Numbered from the stretch's first letter, positions 40,387 to 49,845 are shown. The stretch is DNA of 53,592 bases from Oscillospiraceae bacterium (GCA_900768995.1 CAAGEZ010000061.1:1-53592), one strand, 5' to 3'. The notes: generated by a model not told the origin, from the letters alone. A program made the numbers and translations.

Positions 40387-41622
40387 ATGGGCGAATCACT
40401 GGATATGCAGAATGAGAGACGTGAAAAGGCTGTGACCGCTCTTGCGGCGGCTATGCAGAGCGGAGATCAGAGTGCTATGACTGCGGCTATGGCTGATTTT
40501 TCCAAGGCTGTTGAGGACCGTATCATTGCGGCGGCGGCTTCTGTGCGTGCGGAAGAGATGAGCGATGCGGCGGTACTGGCTTCGAGAGGTGCGAGGGTGC
40601 TCACATCTGCGGAAAACAAGTATTACACAAAGGTCATTGCGGCGATGCAGGAAAATGACCCCAAAATGGCACTTACGAACATTGAGATTGCAATGCCCGA
40701 AACTGTCATTGACAGGGTTTTTGAGGACATCAGGCAGGCACACCCTCTGCTTGACGCTATCGGGTTCATCAATACAAACGGTGCTGTCAAGATGATCGTG
40801 AACAAGGGCGAGGCTCAGCTTGCGGTATGGGGCAAGCTTACCGACGGTTATACAAAGGAGCTTGCGGGAAGCATTGAAGAGACTGATACAAAGCTCCTTT
40901 CTCTCTCGGCGTTCATTCCCATTGCAAAGGCTATGCTTGACCTTGGCCCTGTATGGCTTGACAGCTACATCAGGACAATTCTCAGCGAGGCAATTGCAAA
41001 CGGCGTTGAGGACGGTATTCTGAACGGCGACGGTGACGGCAAGCCTGTCGGTATGAACAGGGTCGTGGGCAAGAATGCTGTTGTAACAGGCGGCAAGTAT
41101 TCGGAAAAGACTGCGGAAAAGCTTACAAGCCTTGACAGTGCGGCATACGGCGCATTTATTTCGGGTCTTGCCACAAACTCAGAGACAGGCAATCCCAGAG
41201 AGGTTTCCCAGGTGGTTATGATAGTCAATCCCGTTGATTATCTTAAGGTCGTAGGCCCTGCAACAACTATGCTGACGCCTTCGGGAACATATGTGAACAA
41301 TGTTTTCCCTGTTGTTCCCACAAAGGTCATTCAGTCCCGCTATATGGCACAGGGCAAGGCGATTTTCGGACTTGCGAGACGCTATTTTATGGCACTCGGC
41401 TCTCCCAAGAACGGCAAGATCGAATATGACGACAGTGTGAAGTTTATGAGCAGGGAACGTGTCTACGGTATTTTCCTCTATGGAAACGGAATGCCGCTGG
41501 ACAACAATGCATTTAAGCTTGCGGATATCTCCGGGCTTAAGCCTCTCCGTTATCAGGTGACTACACTTACCGAGAGCCTTGACACGGCAGCGGACAGCGG
41601 CAGCACCAAAGAAGGTACATAA
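40387..41622 (+). CDS. HK97-type major capsid protein
   Basis: 411 residues from the ATG nine bases after GGGAGG. The first roughly 90 residues are the helical delta/scaffold segment (MQNERREKAVTALAAAMQ), expected to be cut off by the protease. The HK97 fold shows in IAMPETVIDRVFEDIRQAHP, SAFIPIAKAMLDLGP, then GILNGDGDGKPVGMNRVVG and YFMALGSPKNGKIEYDDSV. It overlaps the next gene by one base. Confidence 0.9.
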   Translation: MGESLDMQNERREKAVTALAAAMQSGDQSAMTAAMADFSKAVEDRIIAAAASVRAEEMSDAAVLASRGARVLTSAENKYYTKVIAAMQENDPKMALTNIEIAMPETVIDRVFEDIRQAHPLLDAIGFINTNGAVKMIVNKGEAQLAVWGKLTDGYTKELAGSIEETDTKLLSLSAFIPIAKAMLDLGPVWLDSYIRTILSEAIANGVEDGILNGDGDGKPVGMNRVVGKNAVVTGGKYSEKTAEKLTSLDSAAYGAFISGLATNSETGNPREVSQVVMIVNPVDYLKVVGPATTMLTPSGTYVNNVFPVVPTKVIQSRYMAQGKAIFGLARRYFMALGSPKNGKIEYDDSVKFMSRERVYGIFLYGNGMPLDNNAFKLADISGLKPLRYQVTTLTESLDTAADSGSTKEGT

Positions 41623-41987
41623 TGGAAGAGATCTATGAGCAGGACATTATTGACGCACTGAACGAGGCGGGGATAAAGGCGGCGGAGGAATATTATCCGT
41701 CGGATATGCCTCTGCCTTATGCGGTGGTGCTGGTGCCCGAATCGGTCACTGATGCGTCTGATATGAATGAAATTGTATTCGTTCAGCAGACATTTCGTGT
41801 GGAGCTGTACACAAGGTCAAAATCCGACCCGCTGAGGAACAAATTCAAGCGGGTAATGACAAGACTTTGTGTGCCTCCTATCACGTTTGAAGAAGAAAGC
41901 TACGGAAAAGGCGGCGGATATATGACGGCCTGCACGTTTACAGACCTGCATTCACCCGACTTTTTCGATGATGAAAGCGAGGAATGA
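41622..41987 (+). CDS. Probable tail terminator/tail completion protein
   Basis: 121 residues directly before the tail tube gene. DIIDALNEAGIKAAEEYYPS, then VELYTRSKSDPLRNKFKRVM resembles the minor tail/terminator proteins of siphophages. Assignment rests on size, position and that pattern. Confidence 0.55.
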   Translation: MEEIYEQDIIDALNEAGIKAAEEYYPSDMPLPYAVVLVPESVTDASDMNEIVFVQQTFRVELYTRSKSDPLRNKFKRVMTRLCVPPITFEEESYGKGGGYMTACTFTDLHSPDFFDDESEE

Positions 41988-41989
41988 CA

Positions 41990-42649
41990 ATGGCAGGCAA
42001 GGCTAATCTTAAAAATCAGCGTGTTTTCAAGGGTTCGGGCGATATTTATGCGGTGAAATACGACGGCACGCTTGAATTTCCCGAACTGGAAACCGACCCC
42101 ACAACCAAAAAGGTGACTGTTTCGGCAGAGAATGAAACGGCGATTTTTACGGCACTCAAAACTATCCGCACCGAGGATAACCGCCTCGGTGCATTAAAGG
42201 ACGGCTTCAAATACAGCGACCAGCTGGAAGTACTTGAGGATCAGGACGACCTTGGTTATATCACCGTGCAGGAAGTTACAAAGGAAACGGCGGCAAACGA
42301 GTTCAAGCTGTTCAATGCAAACGGTGAGACCATTCAGAAGGTACACCCGACAGCGTCTACGGGCGAGGGCACACAGGGACTTAAGGTCACAAAAATGGGC
42401 GGTCTGACAAACAAAAATGATGATGAATATTATGTGATGTTCGTTCATCAGGACACACAGAACGGCGATATCGTGCTTCTGACACGCGGAAAGAACCTTT
42501 CGGGACTGGATATCAATTTTGCAGGCTCTGAGGTCTCCCCTCTCCAGTGCAAATACAATGCACAGCCTCTCGATGATACGGGCACGCTGATCTACATATT
42601 TGAGCTTCCGAAGAAATTCGACTGGGCGACGGGTACGGTCAAGGAATAA
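41990..42649 (+). CDS. Major tail tube protein
   Basis: 219 residues, beta-rich. The opening LKNQRVFKGSGDIYAVKYDG and the later TKMGGLTNKNDDEYYVMFVH fit phage tail tube proteins of Firmicutes siphophages. A GAGGA site precedes the second ATG by six bases. Followed by a strong terminator, as expected for a highly expressed structural gene. Confidence 0.7.
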   Translation: MAGKANLKNQRVFKGSGDIYAVKYDGTLEFPELETDPTTKKVTVSAENETAIFTALKTIRTEDNRLGALKDGFKYSDQLEVLEDQDDLGYITVQEVTKETAANEFKLFNANGETIQKVHPTASTGEGTQGLKVTKMGGLTNKNDDEYYVMFVHQDTQNGDIVLLTRGKNLSGLDINFAGSEVSPLQCKYNAQPLDDTGTLIYIFELPKKFDWATGTVKE

Positions 42650-42661
42650 TAGCAAAAATCA

Positions 42662-42693
42662 AAGCGGACAGGCAATAGTTTGTCCGCTTTTTT
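42662..42693 (+). terminator. Terminator after the tail tube gene
   Basis: AAGCGGACA and TGTCCGCTT (9-bp stem, 10-nt loop) followed by TTTT. Thirteen bases after the stop codon. Confidence 0.85.
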
Positions 42694-42710
42694 GAAAAAC
42701 AGGGGGCGGA

Positions 42711-42726
42711 TTTCAGTTGACTGAAA
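42711..42726. repeat. Stoperator-like palindrome, site 5
   Basis: TTTCAGTTGACTGAAA, a palindrome apart from the central TG. The probable TTG start codon of the next gene lies in its centre. Confidence 0.6.
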
Positions 42727-43040
42727 GGCAATTGACCATACAGGCAAACAACATCAGAAAAGGCTTGCAGGATATGATACGTTCCAAGGGCAGTGAAAGC
42801 ATTGTTTATGATGAACTCATTCAAACATACGTTGAGCTGTGGAAAACGGAACAGCGTTTGCAAGACGATATAAACACAAACGGCATAAGGGTCACGAAAA
42901 CAGACGGACGGGGGCAGCCGAGGGAAGAGGACAACACGTCTATTCAGAAAAAACAGCAGTCCGCCAAGCTGAGGCTCGGCATTCTGAAACAGCTGGGCAT
43001 TGACCCCGACAAGACGGCAAATCCCGATGAGGAGCTTTAA
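42717..43040 (+). CDS. P27-family small-terminase-like protein among tail genes
   Basis: 107 residues from a TTG start with GGGGG upstream. VYDELIQTYVELWKTEQRLQ followed by DDINTNGIRVTK and an ending LGILKQLGIDPD resembles the P27 small terminase pattern (an Arg/Lys-rich middle, then a Leu-Gly-Leu-x-Pro end). It lies between tail tube and tape measure, where tail assembly chaperones usually sit, so a chaperone role is the alternative. No slippery frameshift site was seen. Confidence 0.5.
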   Translation: MTERQLTIQANNIRKGLQDMIRSKGSESIVYDELIQTYVELWKTEQRLQDDINTNGIRVTKTDGRGQPREEDNTSIQKKQQSAKLRLGILKQLGIDPDKTANPDEEL

Positions 43041-43043
43041 AAA

Positions 43044-46000
43044 ATGGCAAAATACGGATTTATTGCACAGATAGGCGGCGACACAAAGGGGCTTACCGCT
43101 GCACTGAAAGATGTTGACAAGGCAGGCAAGGAAATAAACAGCGAGCTGAGGCAGGTAAGTCAGGCACTTAAGCTTGACCCCTCGAATGTTACCCTTATTT
43201 CTCAGAAAATGACGTTGCTTTCCGAAAAGTCCCAAGAGACAAGGGAAAAGCTGAGAGTGCTGAAAGAGCAGCAGGACGCTGTGGCTGAGGCTGTGCGCTC
43301 GGGGAAAATGGACGCAGCGGCATACCGTGAATATCAGAGGGAAATTGCCAAGTGTGAGGCTGAACTGAAAAACATTGAGAAACAGCAGGCGGCGGCAAAG
43401 GGCAGCACTGAGGAGCTGGGGCAGTCTGTAAAAAAGAGCGGTGACAGCTTCAAAGATGCGGAAAAGGACGTTAAGAGCTACAAGGACGCTGTGGGCGACC
43501 TTAAATCTGCTATGAAGGACGTTTCGGACGACCTTTCGGAGCTTGCAAAGCTTGCGGGCGGTGCTGTCGGGGCAGTAGGAACTGCGGCTGTCGGCGGCAT
43601 AAAATCGGTCGTTGAAGTCGGCTCGTCCTTTGAAAAATCAATGTCACGTGTGGAGGCGATATCGGGGGCTTCCGCAGATGATCTTGAAAAGCTTAAAAAT
43701 GCCGCAAAGGAAATGGGTGCGACCACTTCAAAGACGGCATCTGAATCAGCCGATGCACTTTCGTATATGGCTCTTGCGGGCTGGAAAACGGAAGATATGC
43801 TGACGGGTCTTGAACCTATTCTCCGTGCTTCCGAGGCGGGCGAAATGGACCTTGCGACCTGCTCTGACCTGGTTACCGATTCAATGTCCGCAATGGGCGT
43901 TGAAACTAAGGACCTTGCACATTATCTTGATGTTGTTTCGGCGGTGCAGAGCAATTCCAATACGAATATGCAGCAGCTTCTCGAGGCTTTCGTTGAGTGC
44001 GGCGGTTCGGCGCATAATTTCGGGCTGAACGTAGAAGACCTTTCGACTGTTCTCGGTGTTATGGCCAACCGTGGCGTCAAGGGCACGGAAGCGGGCACGG
44101 CGTTAAATTCCATATTTGTAAATATGCTTGGAAGCACCAAAAGAACCGCCGAAGCTATGGACACTCTCGGTCTGTCGCTGTATGATGAAAACGGCAAAAT
44201 GAAAGATATGACCGAAGTGCTGAAAGAAATGGGTGGTGCGCTTGAATCTGCTACAGATGAACAGCGCAACAGCCTTGAGGCTATGCTTGGCGGCAAAACG
44301 CAGATAACGGCATTGCAGGCTATGGTGAACGGTCTGAATGGTGAATATGACGCCCTTTCGGAAACGCTGTATAACTGCGACGGGGCACTGCTGAAAACCG
44401 CACAAACAATGCAGGACAACCTTACGGGCGATATGACTATACTGTCATCGGGGCTTGAAGCATTGGGCAATGAAGTATATGAATACCTCGAAGAACCGCT
44501 GAGAGATGCCGTACAGACCGCTACAAGGGAGATATCGGGGCTGACTGAATCGGTGACGAACGGGCAGTTATCCGAAACGATATCACGCCTTGCGGAAAGC
44601 TTTGGAAAGCTTATTGAAAAAACCGCAAAATTTGCGGCTGACAAGGGCATTCCCGCGCTGATAAATACACTGGACTGGATTTCTCAGAATGGCAATGCGA
44701 TCATCTCGGCAGTCGAGGGAATGGGAGCGGCGTGGGCTACCTGGAAAATTGCCAATATGGCAACGCACGTTCAGACGCTGATAAAAGCCATTAAGGATTT
44801 TAAGGTTGCGCAGGAAGCGGCTACGGCGGCTCAGATAGCGGCAAATGAAGCGGCTATGGCTAACGTATATGCGGCTGTTGCGGCGGCTGTGGTAGGGCTT
44901 ACGGCGGCTATAGCGTCGTTTGTGAAAAGTAAATATGACGAACTGCAAGCATCACGAGAAGCAGAGGCGGCATATTCCAAAGAAACAGAAGCCTTAAAAG
45001 TTCAGGCAGACGCACTGAGAGAAAGCACCTCAGAAGCAGAAAAAAACATCAAAACCATTGACCACAACGCAGACACAATGCAATCCCTTTGGAATGAAAT
45101 ACAACTCCTTGTTGATGAACAGGGAAATGCGATAGGCTCAACAGAGGGATTAGAGAGTGCCGTGTCAAGGCTAAATGCAATTTCTGATGAAAACATTGAA
45201 ATTGTTGACGGTCAGATTGTTGGGTATCAAGATTTGAAAAAATCAATGGACGATGTCATAGAGACCCAACGAAAGCAAGCAAAGCTTGATTATCTGAAAG
45301 ACGATTATGTCAATGCTGTCTATAACATCGAAGAAAGTAAGAAGCAACAGCAAGATGTTATTGAACAGCGTGATAAATTTCAAAAGCAACTTGATGAAGC
45401 TAATGAAAAAGGAGAAAGAGCTGTTGAAGCATACCAAGCGTACTTAAAAGATAATTTAAACTTTGACCCTCAAAAGTGGGGATTTAATAATCTTGATGAA
45501 ATTGACGAGGCACGTTTCTTTGATACCTACGACATTGAAAAACAGGTAAGAGACTTAAACGTTCAAGAGCAATCTCTTGAAGAAATTGTTTCCGCATATG
45601 AAAGTACAATTCAAGAATATGAAAACATTTCCAAGGGATATAAGGAAATGAGCCAAGATGAAGCCACACGATATGGCTTTGAGCAGGAGGCGAAAAGGCT
45701 TGAAGAAATAAACCGTCAAAATGCTAAAGCAGGGCAAGAGGCAGGCGTTGCCGTCGGCACCGCCACCATTGAAGGCATTGAGCAGGGTGTTAAGGACGGA
45801 ATGCAGGACAGCGACCTGAAAAGTATGATAAATGAATACATTCAGGGGCTGAAATACGAACAGGCAAAGGACGGAAAAAGCGACAGCTGGCTGTATGACG
45901 AGGAAGAAAAGATGTTATCCGTTCTTCCGGAAACATCGGCACTGTATCAGAAATTTATGACCGATGTCTATAACGGACGAAAGAAAATTGCCGAAGAGCA

Positions 46001-47003
46001 GCAAAAGCAGCAAGACAAGGAAGATGCACAGCGGGAAGAGGATAAAAAGAAGCTTGAAAGCGATTATAAAGAACGTTTTGACACAATTTACAGTCAACTG
46101 GAAAATGAGGAAATAACAAGGGAAGAATTTAATGCCAAATACCTTGATTTAGTCGAGGAATGCGGTGAAAAACAGATCGATATTTCCAAATACACGGCTG
46201 ACAAAATTGCGGATTATGACAAAAAAATTCGTGACGAAAATCTGTCGGCGTGGGAAAAGTCATCAAAAGAAATTTCTACGAAAATCACAAAAGCATATGA
46301 AGATGTCACAAAGGCATATGAAAAAGCGAGAGATGGGTACATTAAGTCTCTGAACGTTGTTAAGGAGAAAATAACCGACAACACAGGCAAGGAACGCTAT
46401 GTACTTGAAGATTTCAAGAAACAGACGCAGGATATACGCAAGTATCAGGAAAGCGTTGAAAAACTCAAAGCAACCGGTATCAGTGACGACCTTATGAATC
46501 AGATTATGTCCCTTTCCTATGACAGCGGGGAGCGGCAGGGCGTGATAAACGAGATACTGAATATGACAGAAAAACAGAGGGCAAAATATTATGCCGATTC
46601 GGACAAGTATTTTGCGGCTGTGAATGATGCTGCAAAGGCTGACACGTCCGACAAGCTTGCCGAGGCGGACAAGATCGCCAAGGAGGGTATCGAAAAGATA
46701 TATTCGGACCTGCCGCAGGAAAGTTACCAAAAGGGAATGGAGACCGCACAGAGCTATTTGCAGGGCATTATGGACGTTATGTCTCAGACTGACACCCTGC
46801 GGCTTATGGGAGCGGATAACAGCACAGCAGCGGCAAACAGCAAGGCACAGGGCGGCACTTCTGCATCGGGAGCGGCGACAGGCAACTATTTTTCAGGAGA
46901 TATGAAGATAGTCATTGACGTGGACGGCAAACAGCAGACCTTTACACTCAATGACATTGTGAAGAACAACGTTTTGACAGGGGGGAACACATTAAATGTC
47001 TGA
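43044..47003 (+). CDS. Tail tape measure protein
   Basis: 1319 residues. An N-terminal coiled coil (residues 1-150) with SELRQVSQALKLDPSNVTLI is followed by the TP901-like core: GIKSVVEVGSSFEKSMSRVE, AKEMGATTSKTASESADALS and VLGVMANRGVKGTEAGTALN. A membrane-like helix (YAAVAAAVVGLTAAIASFV) lies near residue 620. It sets tail length and helps DNA ejection. Between about 44950 and 45740 glutamine is mostly CAA while the flanks use CAG, so this middle part appears recombined in. Stoperator-like site 6 (46087-46104) is in the coding sequence. Confidence 0.88.
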   Translation: MAKYGFIAQIGGDTKGLTAALKDVDKAGKEINSELRQVSQALKLDPSNVTLISQKMTLLSEKSQETREKLRVLKEQQDAVAEAVRSGKMDAAAYREYQREIAKCEAELKNIEKQQAAAKGSTEELGQSVKKSGDSFKDAEKDVKSYKDAVGDLKSAMKDVSDDLSELAKLAGGAVGAVGTAAVGGIKSVVEVGSSFEKSMSRVEAISGASADDLEKLKNAAKEMGATTSKTASESADALSYMALAGWKTEDMLTGLEPILRASEAGEMDLATCSDLVTDSMSAMGVETKDLAHYLDVVSAVQSNSNTNMQQLLEAFVECGGSAHNFGLNVEDLSTVLGVMANRGVKGTEAGTALNSIFVNMLGSTKRTAEAMDTLGLSLYDENGKMKDMTEVLKEMGGALESATDEQRNSLEAMLGGKTQITALQAMVNGLNGEYDALSETLYNCDGALLKTAQTMQDNLTGDMTILSSGLEALGNEVYEYLEEPLRDAVQTATREISGLTESVTNGQLSETISRLAESFGKLIEKTAKFAADKGIPALINTLDWISQNGNAIISAVEGMGAAWATWKIANMATHVQTLIKAIKDFKVAQEAATAAQIAANEAAMANVYAAVAAAVVGLTAAIASFVKSKYDELQASREAEAAYSKETEALKVQADALRESTSEAEKNIKTIDHNADTMQSLWNEIQLLVDEQGNAIGSTEGLESAVSRLNAISDENIEIVDGQIVGYQDLKKSMDDVIETQRKQAKLDYLKDDYVNAVYNIEESKKQQQDVIEQRDKFQKQLDEANEKGERAVEAYQAYLKDNLNFDPQKWGFNNLDEIDEARFFDTYDIEKQVRDLNVQEQSLEEIVSAYESTIQEYENISKGYKEMSQDEATRYGFEQEAKRLEEINRQNAKAGQEAGVAVGTATIEGIEQGVKDGMQDSDLKSMINEYIQGLKYEQAKDGKSDSWLYDEEEKMLSVLPETSALYQKFMTDVYNGRKKIAEEQQKQQDKEDAQREEDKKKLESDYKERFDTIYSQLENEEITREEFNAKYLDLVEECGEKQIDISKYTADKIADYDKKIRDENLSAWEKSSKEISTKITKAYEDVTKAYEKARDGYIKSLNVVKEKITDNTGKERYVLEDFKKQTQDIRKYQESVEKLKATGISDDLMNQIMSLSYDSGERQGVINEILNMTEKQRAKYYADSDKYFAAVNDAAKADTSDKLAEADKIAKEGIEKIYSDLPQESYQKGMETAQSYLQGIMDVMSQTDTLRLMGADNSTAAANSKAQGGTSASGAATGNYFSGDMKIVIDVDGKQQTFTLNDIVKNNVLTGGNTLNV
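44950..45740 (+). other. Codon-shifted mosaic segment of the tape measure gene
   Basis: Within one reading frame the composition becomes A/T-rich and Gln codons change from CAG to mainly CAA, then return abruptly to GC-rich codons at about 45745. The encoded part is a charged coiled coil. This is a sign of recombination with another phage. Confidence 0.6.
46087..46104. repeat. Stoperator-like palindrome, site 6
   Basis: TTTACAGTCAACTGGAAA, the reverse orientation of the shared core, inside the tape measure gene. Confidence 0.6.
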
Positions 47004-47376
47004 TATCATAAACGGCGGTATCACGATAACGCTGGGGACGTACAAGCTTCAGCAGATATCCCAGTATTCCCCAAGCTGGAGCTTTGAGGAAAAAGAGACC
47101 TTTGAGAACTGGGATTTTACTCAGGTATCTGTCCCGAAAGGCAGGCGCTTTAATCTTTCGGTGACAGCGAGCAATATGAACGCAGAGCGCAAAAACGCAC
47201 TTATGGCTGTATTGTTCAAGCGTGTTTTTGATATTGAATGCCCCGATTATTCGGGAACGGTGAAAATCACAAGCGTATCACTGCCGATAAAAAAATCAAC
47301 ACGTTTCGGTACGTGGTGGCAGGTAAGCTTTTCTGTTGCCGCCGTCGGGCTTGAAGGCTCGGGCGGCGGACTTTAG
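46996..47376 (+). CDS. Probable distal tail protein-like component
   Basis: 126 residues, overlapping the tape measure end by 8 bp. GTYKLQQISQYSPSWSFEEK and GRRFNLSVTASNMNAERKNA suggest a beta-rich baseplate or distal tail component. The position after the tape measure supports this. No family match is certain. Confidence 0.55.
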   Translation: MSDIINGGITITLGTYKLQQISQYSPSWSFEEKETFENWDFTQVSVPKGRRFNLSVTASNMNAERKNALMAVLFKRVFDIECPDYSGTVKITSVSLPIKKSTRFGTWWQVSFSVAAVGLEGSGGGL

Positions 47377-48382
47377 CCCGGTCATTTCCGTGCTTGATTC
47401 TCCGCTTGCAAAATTCGGAGATATCAACGTTTCACGGGCGTGTGACGGCGTTGGAATGTCGGGGCTGACAACATCTCAGCTCAGCTTTACCGTTCCCGGA
47501 GAGCTGACGGCTCCAAGGGCGGCAAAGGTCACGCTGACGGGCGTAGGTAATCTGCCGACATACTACATTGCAAGCCGTTCAACGTCACGCGGCGTCACAT
47601 CTGTTACCTGTTATGACAGAATGGCTTTTGCAGACACGGCATTCCCCTACTCTGATTTTAGCGCAAATTCTGTACCAATAGCCGAAATACTGCAAAAAAT
47701 TTCGACTGTCTGCGAAGTAAATGGCTGTGTAGGTATCCCAAGCTGGATCACTAAAATGAGTAAAGCTAAATTACAAGGGACCTGTTCGGACATTATGTCT
47801 GCAATTGCCTCTGCCGCCTGCGGATTTTGGCGTGTTTCAGCTGATAACAAATATGAATTTGTCCCTTTTGGGGCATTCACTGCTGAAATGACTGTAAAAC
47901 AGCACACAGCTCTGGATGTAGGCTGCGAATACAGGGTCCAGGGTGTCCAAGGTACTGACAGTAAGGGTATGGTATTTACAAGCGGCTCGTCATCACTGCA
48001 CAGCTATGACGGGATCATCATTGACAGCGATCTTATAACAAATGACGGCGTTTCCGAAATATGGGGACGTGCCAAAAACGCAGAAATGAACGCAGTCAGC
48101 TGTGAAAAAGCTGTTGTAAATGATATTCCCGAAATAAATACGCTTGTTACTTTCGGGCAGGGCGGCAGTTATATCATCAATAACATATCCTGTTCGATAT
48201 CGGCAGGCGGTATTGTGGCGGCTTTGGCAGGAAACGCCCCTTCGGGTGACGAAATAGGCACACGAGGCTGTATCTCAAAAAAGCTGTCACAGGCAGTTTT
48301 ACTTGGTAAGCAAATGGGCAATCAGGTAGTTACGGCATATCAGGGTACGTTATATAAATCGGAGGGGAAATACAGTGGCTGA
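47336..48382 (+). CDS. Probable tail/baseplate protein
   Basis: About 348 residues; the exact start is unsure because it overlaps the preceding gene and begins with TTG or GTG codons lacking a clear ribosome site. Pieces like YYIASRSTSRGVTSVTCYDR, then VPIAEILQKISTVCEVNGCV and the C-terminal NNISCSISAGGIVAALAGN look like the hub/tail-associated protein (siphovirus ReqiPepy6 Gp37-like type). No peptidase motif was found. Confidence 0.6.
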   Translation: MPPSGLKARAADFSPVISVLDSPLAKFGDINVSRACDGVGMSGLTTSQLSFTVPGELTAPRAAKVTLTGVGNLPTYYIASRSTSRGVTSVTCYDRMAFADTAFPYSDFSANSVPIAEILQKISTVCEVNGCVGIPSWITKMSKAKLQGTCSDIMSAIASAACGFWRVSADNKYEFVPFGAFTAEMTVKQHTALDVGCEYRVQGVQGTDSKGMVFTSGSSSLHSYDGIIIDSDLITNDGVSEIWGRAKNAEMNAVSCEKAVVNDIPEINTLVTFGQGGSYIINNISCSISAGGIVAALAGNAPSGDEIGTRGCISKKLSQAVLLGKQMGNQVVTAYQGTLYKSEGKYSG

Positions 48383-48590
48383 CGATAGACTATATGGTAC
48401 TAAGGTTTATGACGGTGGAATCGCAGCTGACGAACTGGCAAGGTTCAACCCAAGGTTAACCAAAGTCGAAAAAGTCAGCGACAACGAGGTAAAATGGACG
48501 TTCGACAACTGCACCGCTACGGTTACTGCTGAGGGAAGCGGCAATGAGCGTCACGGGTTCAAGCTGAAAGTTGAGGAGGTAATGGAATGA
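48375..48590 (+). CDS. Small tail-region protein
   Basis: 71 residues from GTG with GGAGGGG upstream. LARFNPRLTKVEKVSDNEVK is the middle; a short beta-rich protein ending in an acidic helix. Overlaps both neighbours by a few bases. Unknown family. Confidence 0.6.
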   Translation: MADDRLYGTKVYDGGIAADELARFNPRLTKVEKVSDNEVKWTFDNCTATVTAEGSGNERHGFKLKVEEVME

Positions 48591-49216
48591 CGGATTTGTT
48601 TGCGGCAAGTGCTGAAATAATGATGAACGGCGGGGGCGGCACCACGACCGAAACATTATATGACCGCATTTCCGAACTGCCGACAGTGTTTGCGTTCGAT
48701 ATTGCAGACGGCTGGCGGTGTGAGCTGTGTGCGGACAATGGCCCGATAGAATGTCCGCAAAGCATCAGTATCCGATACGATGATTGGAGTGTGGAATACA
48801 CTTCAACTGTTGTTGCCTCAAAACCGACCAAGGCGTTTTATCTGCGGATTTTGAAGGGTTCGGAGCTGAAAATGGTTACAGATGCACGTCAGACTGACAG
48901 CATTGCAAAATGGTATGAATCGAACGGAACAAATGTCGGCGATTTGAAAAAGACCGTTGTCACAGAATACAGCGATTTTAGTGTTTCTTCTGTGGGAAGA
49001 TATAATACAAATGCGTTGTATTTGCCGTCTGTGTCTCTTGGATATAAAATGACACAGACCACTGACGGGACTGCTTCAACGTATGACGGTACATTCGGGT
49101 ATATTTCACCTTCAACAAAATTTCTTGCAAGCGGTGAAATTTCTCCGACTACATACGCTGATTTTGTCAAGGCTGTTCGCAAAATGTCTGACGAATATAA
49201 CAATACAACAACGTAA
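48587..49216 (+). CDS. Tail/baseplate protein, unknown
   Basis: 209 residues, start overlapping the previous stop, TTGAGGAGG upstream. Beta-rich: WSVEYTSTVVASKPTKAFYL and VVTEYSDFSVSSVGRYNTNA. A Gly run (MNGGGG) lies near the N-terminus. Probably a baseplate or fibre-anchor component by location. Confidence 0.58.
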   Translation: MTDLFAASAEIMMNGGGGTTTETLYDRISELPTVFAFDIADGWRCELCADNGPIECPQSISIRYDDWSVEYTSTVVASKPTKAFYLRILKGSELKMVTDARQTDSIAKWYESNGTNVGDLKKTVVTEYSDFSVSSVGRYNTNALYLPSVSLGYKMTQTTDGTASTYDGTFGYISPSTKFLASGEISPTTYADFVKAVRKMSDEYNNTTT

Positions 49217-49228
49217 GGCGGTGAGAAA

Positions 49229-49585
49229 ATGGATATTTCGATGGTTCGGGGCGATACACTGGCACTGTCGATTAGTGGCATAAAAAATACTGACGGTACG
49301 GAATACACGTTGAAGGAGACCGATTGCGTGTATCTTGACGTCAAGAAAAATGCGGCGGATAAGACTGCTGTTTTCAGCAAGTCGGTCACGGCGGCGGATT
49401 ATGTTGACGGAGCACTGCCTATAACTATATTGCCCGAAGATACGGCAGAGCTGTCCTGCGGCGATTATTATTTTGATGTTCGTCTGTTTATGGACGATGA
49501 AAACATCTATACGATAATTCCGATGTCGAAGCTGAGAATTGTTCGTAATGTTACGGATATTCCCGAAAATGGGGGTGGTGGCTGA
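49229..49585 (+). CDS. Baseplate upper protein-like (BppU N-domain-like)
   Basis: 118 residues with GGCGGTG before the ATG. MDISMVRGDTLALSISGI and YTIIPMSKLRIVRNVTD fit the immunoglobulin-like N-terminal domain found in BppU and similar adhesin-attachment proteins. It ends in a Gly run. Similar stand-alone domains are common before tail fibres in Firmicutes prophages. Confidence 0.62.
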   Translation: MDISMVRGDTLALSISGIKNTDGTEYTLKETDCVYLDVKKNAADKTAVFSKSVTAADYVDGALPITILPEDTAELSCGDYYFDVRLFMDDENIYTIIPMSKLRIVRNVTDIPENGGGG

Positions 49586-49845
49586 TGTCGTACCGAGAGA
49601 AAGAATTGACGGGTCAGATATCCGCTGTCAATATGTCGGCGGCATTATCCGCATCGACGGAGATGTCGGGGATGTTGAAACAGGCAGAGAGAGTAGTTGA
49701 AAAAGACTACGAGAAGTTAATCAACCGCCCGAGTATCAACGGTGTAGAGCTGATAAAGGATAAGACGTTTGAGGACTTAGGAATGTCAGAGCTGACTGCC
49801 TTGGACGTTTATAAAATTCTGGAAAATGTATGGGAGGGTAATTAA
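49585..49845 (+). CDS. Small tail-region protein
   Basis: 86 residues. SINGVELIKDKTFEDLGMSE is a motif repeated in many Firmicutes phage tail-fibre linkers (NGVELxGNKTxxDLG). It likely attaches or folds the fibre. Start overlaps the preceding gene by one base. Confidence 0.6.
   Translation: MSYREKELTGQISAVNMSAALSASTEMSGMLKQAERVVEKDYEKLINRPSINGVELIKDKTFEDLGMSELTALDVYKILENVWEGN

Noticed and set aside
42650..43060. Programmed -1 frameshift of tail chaperones
   Set aside because: No slippery heptamer and no overlapping longer frame between tail tube and tape measure.
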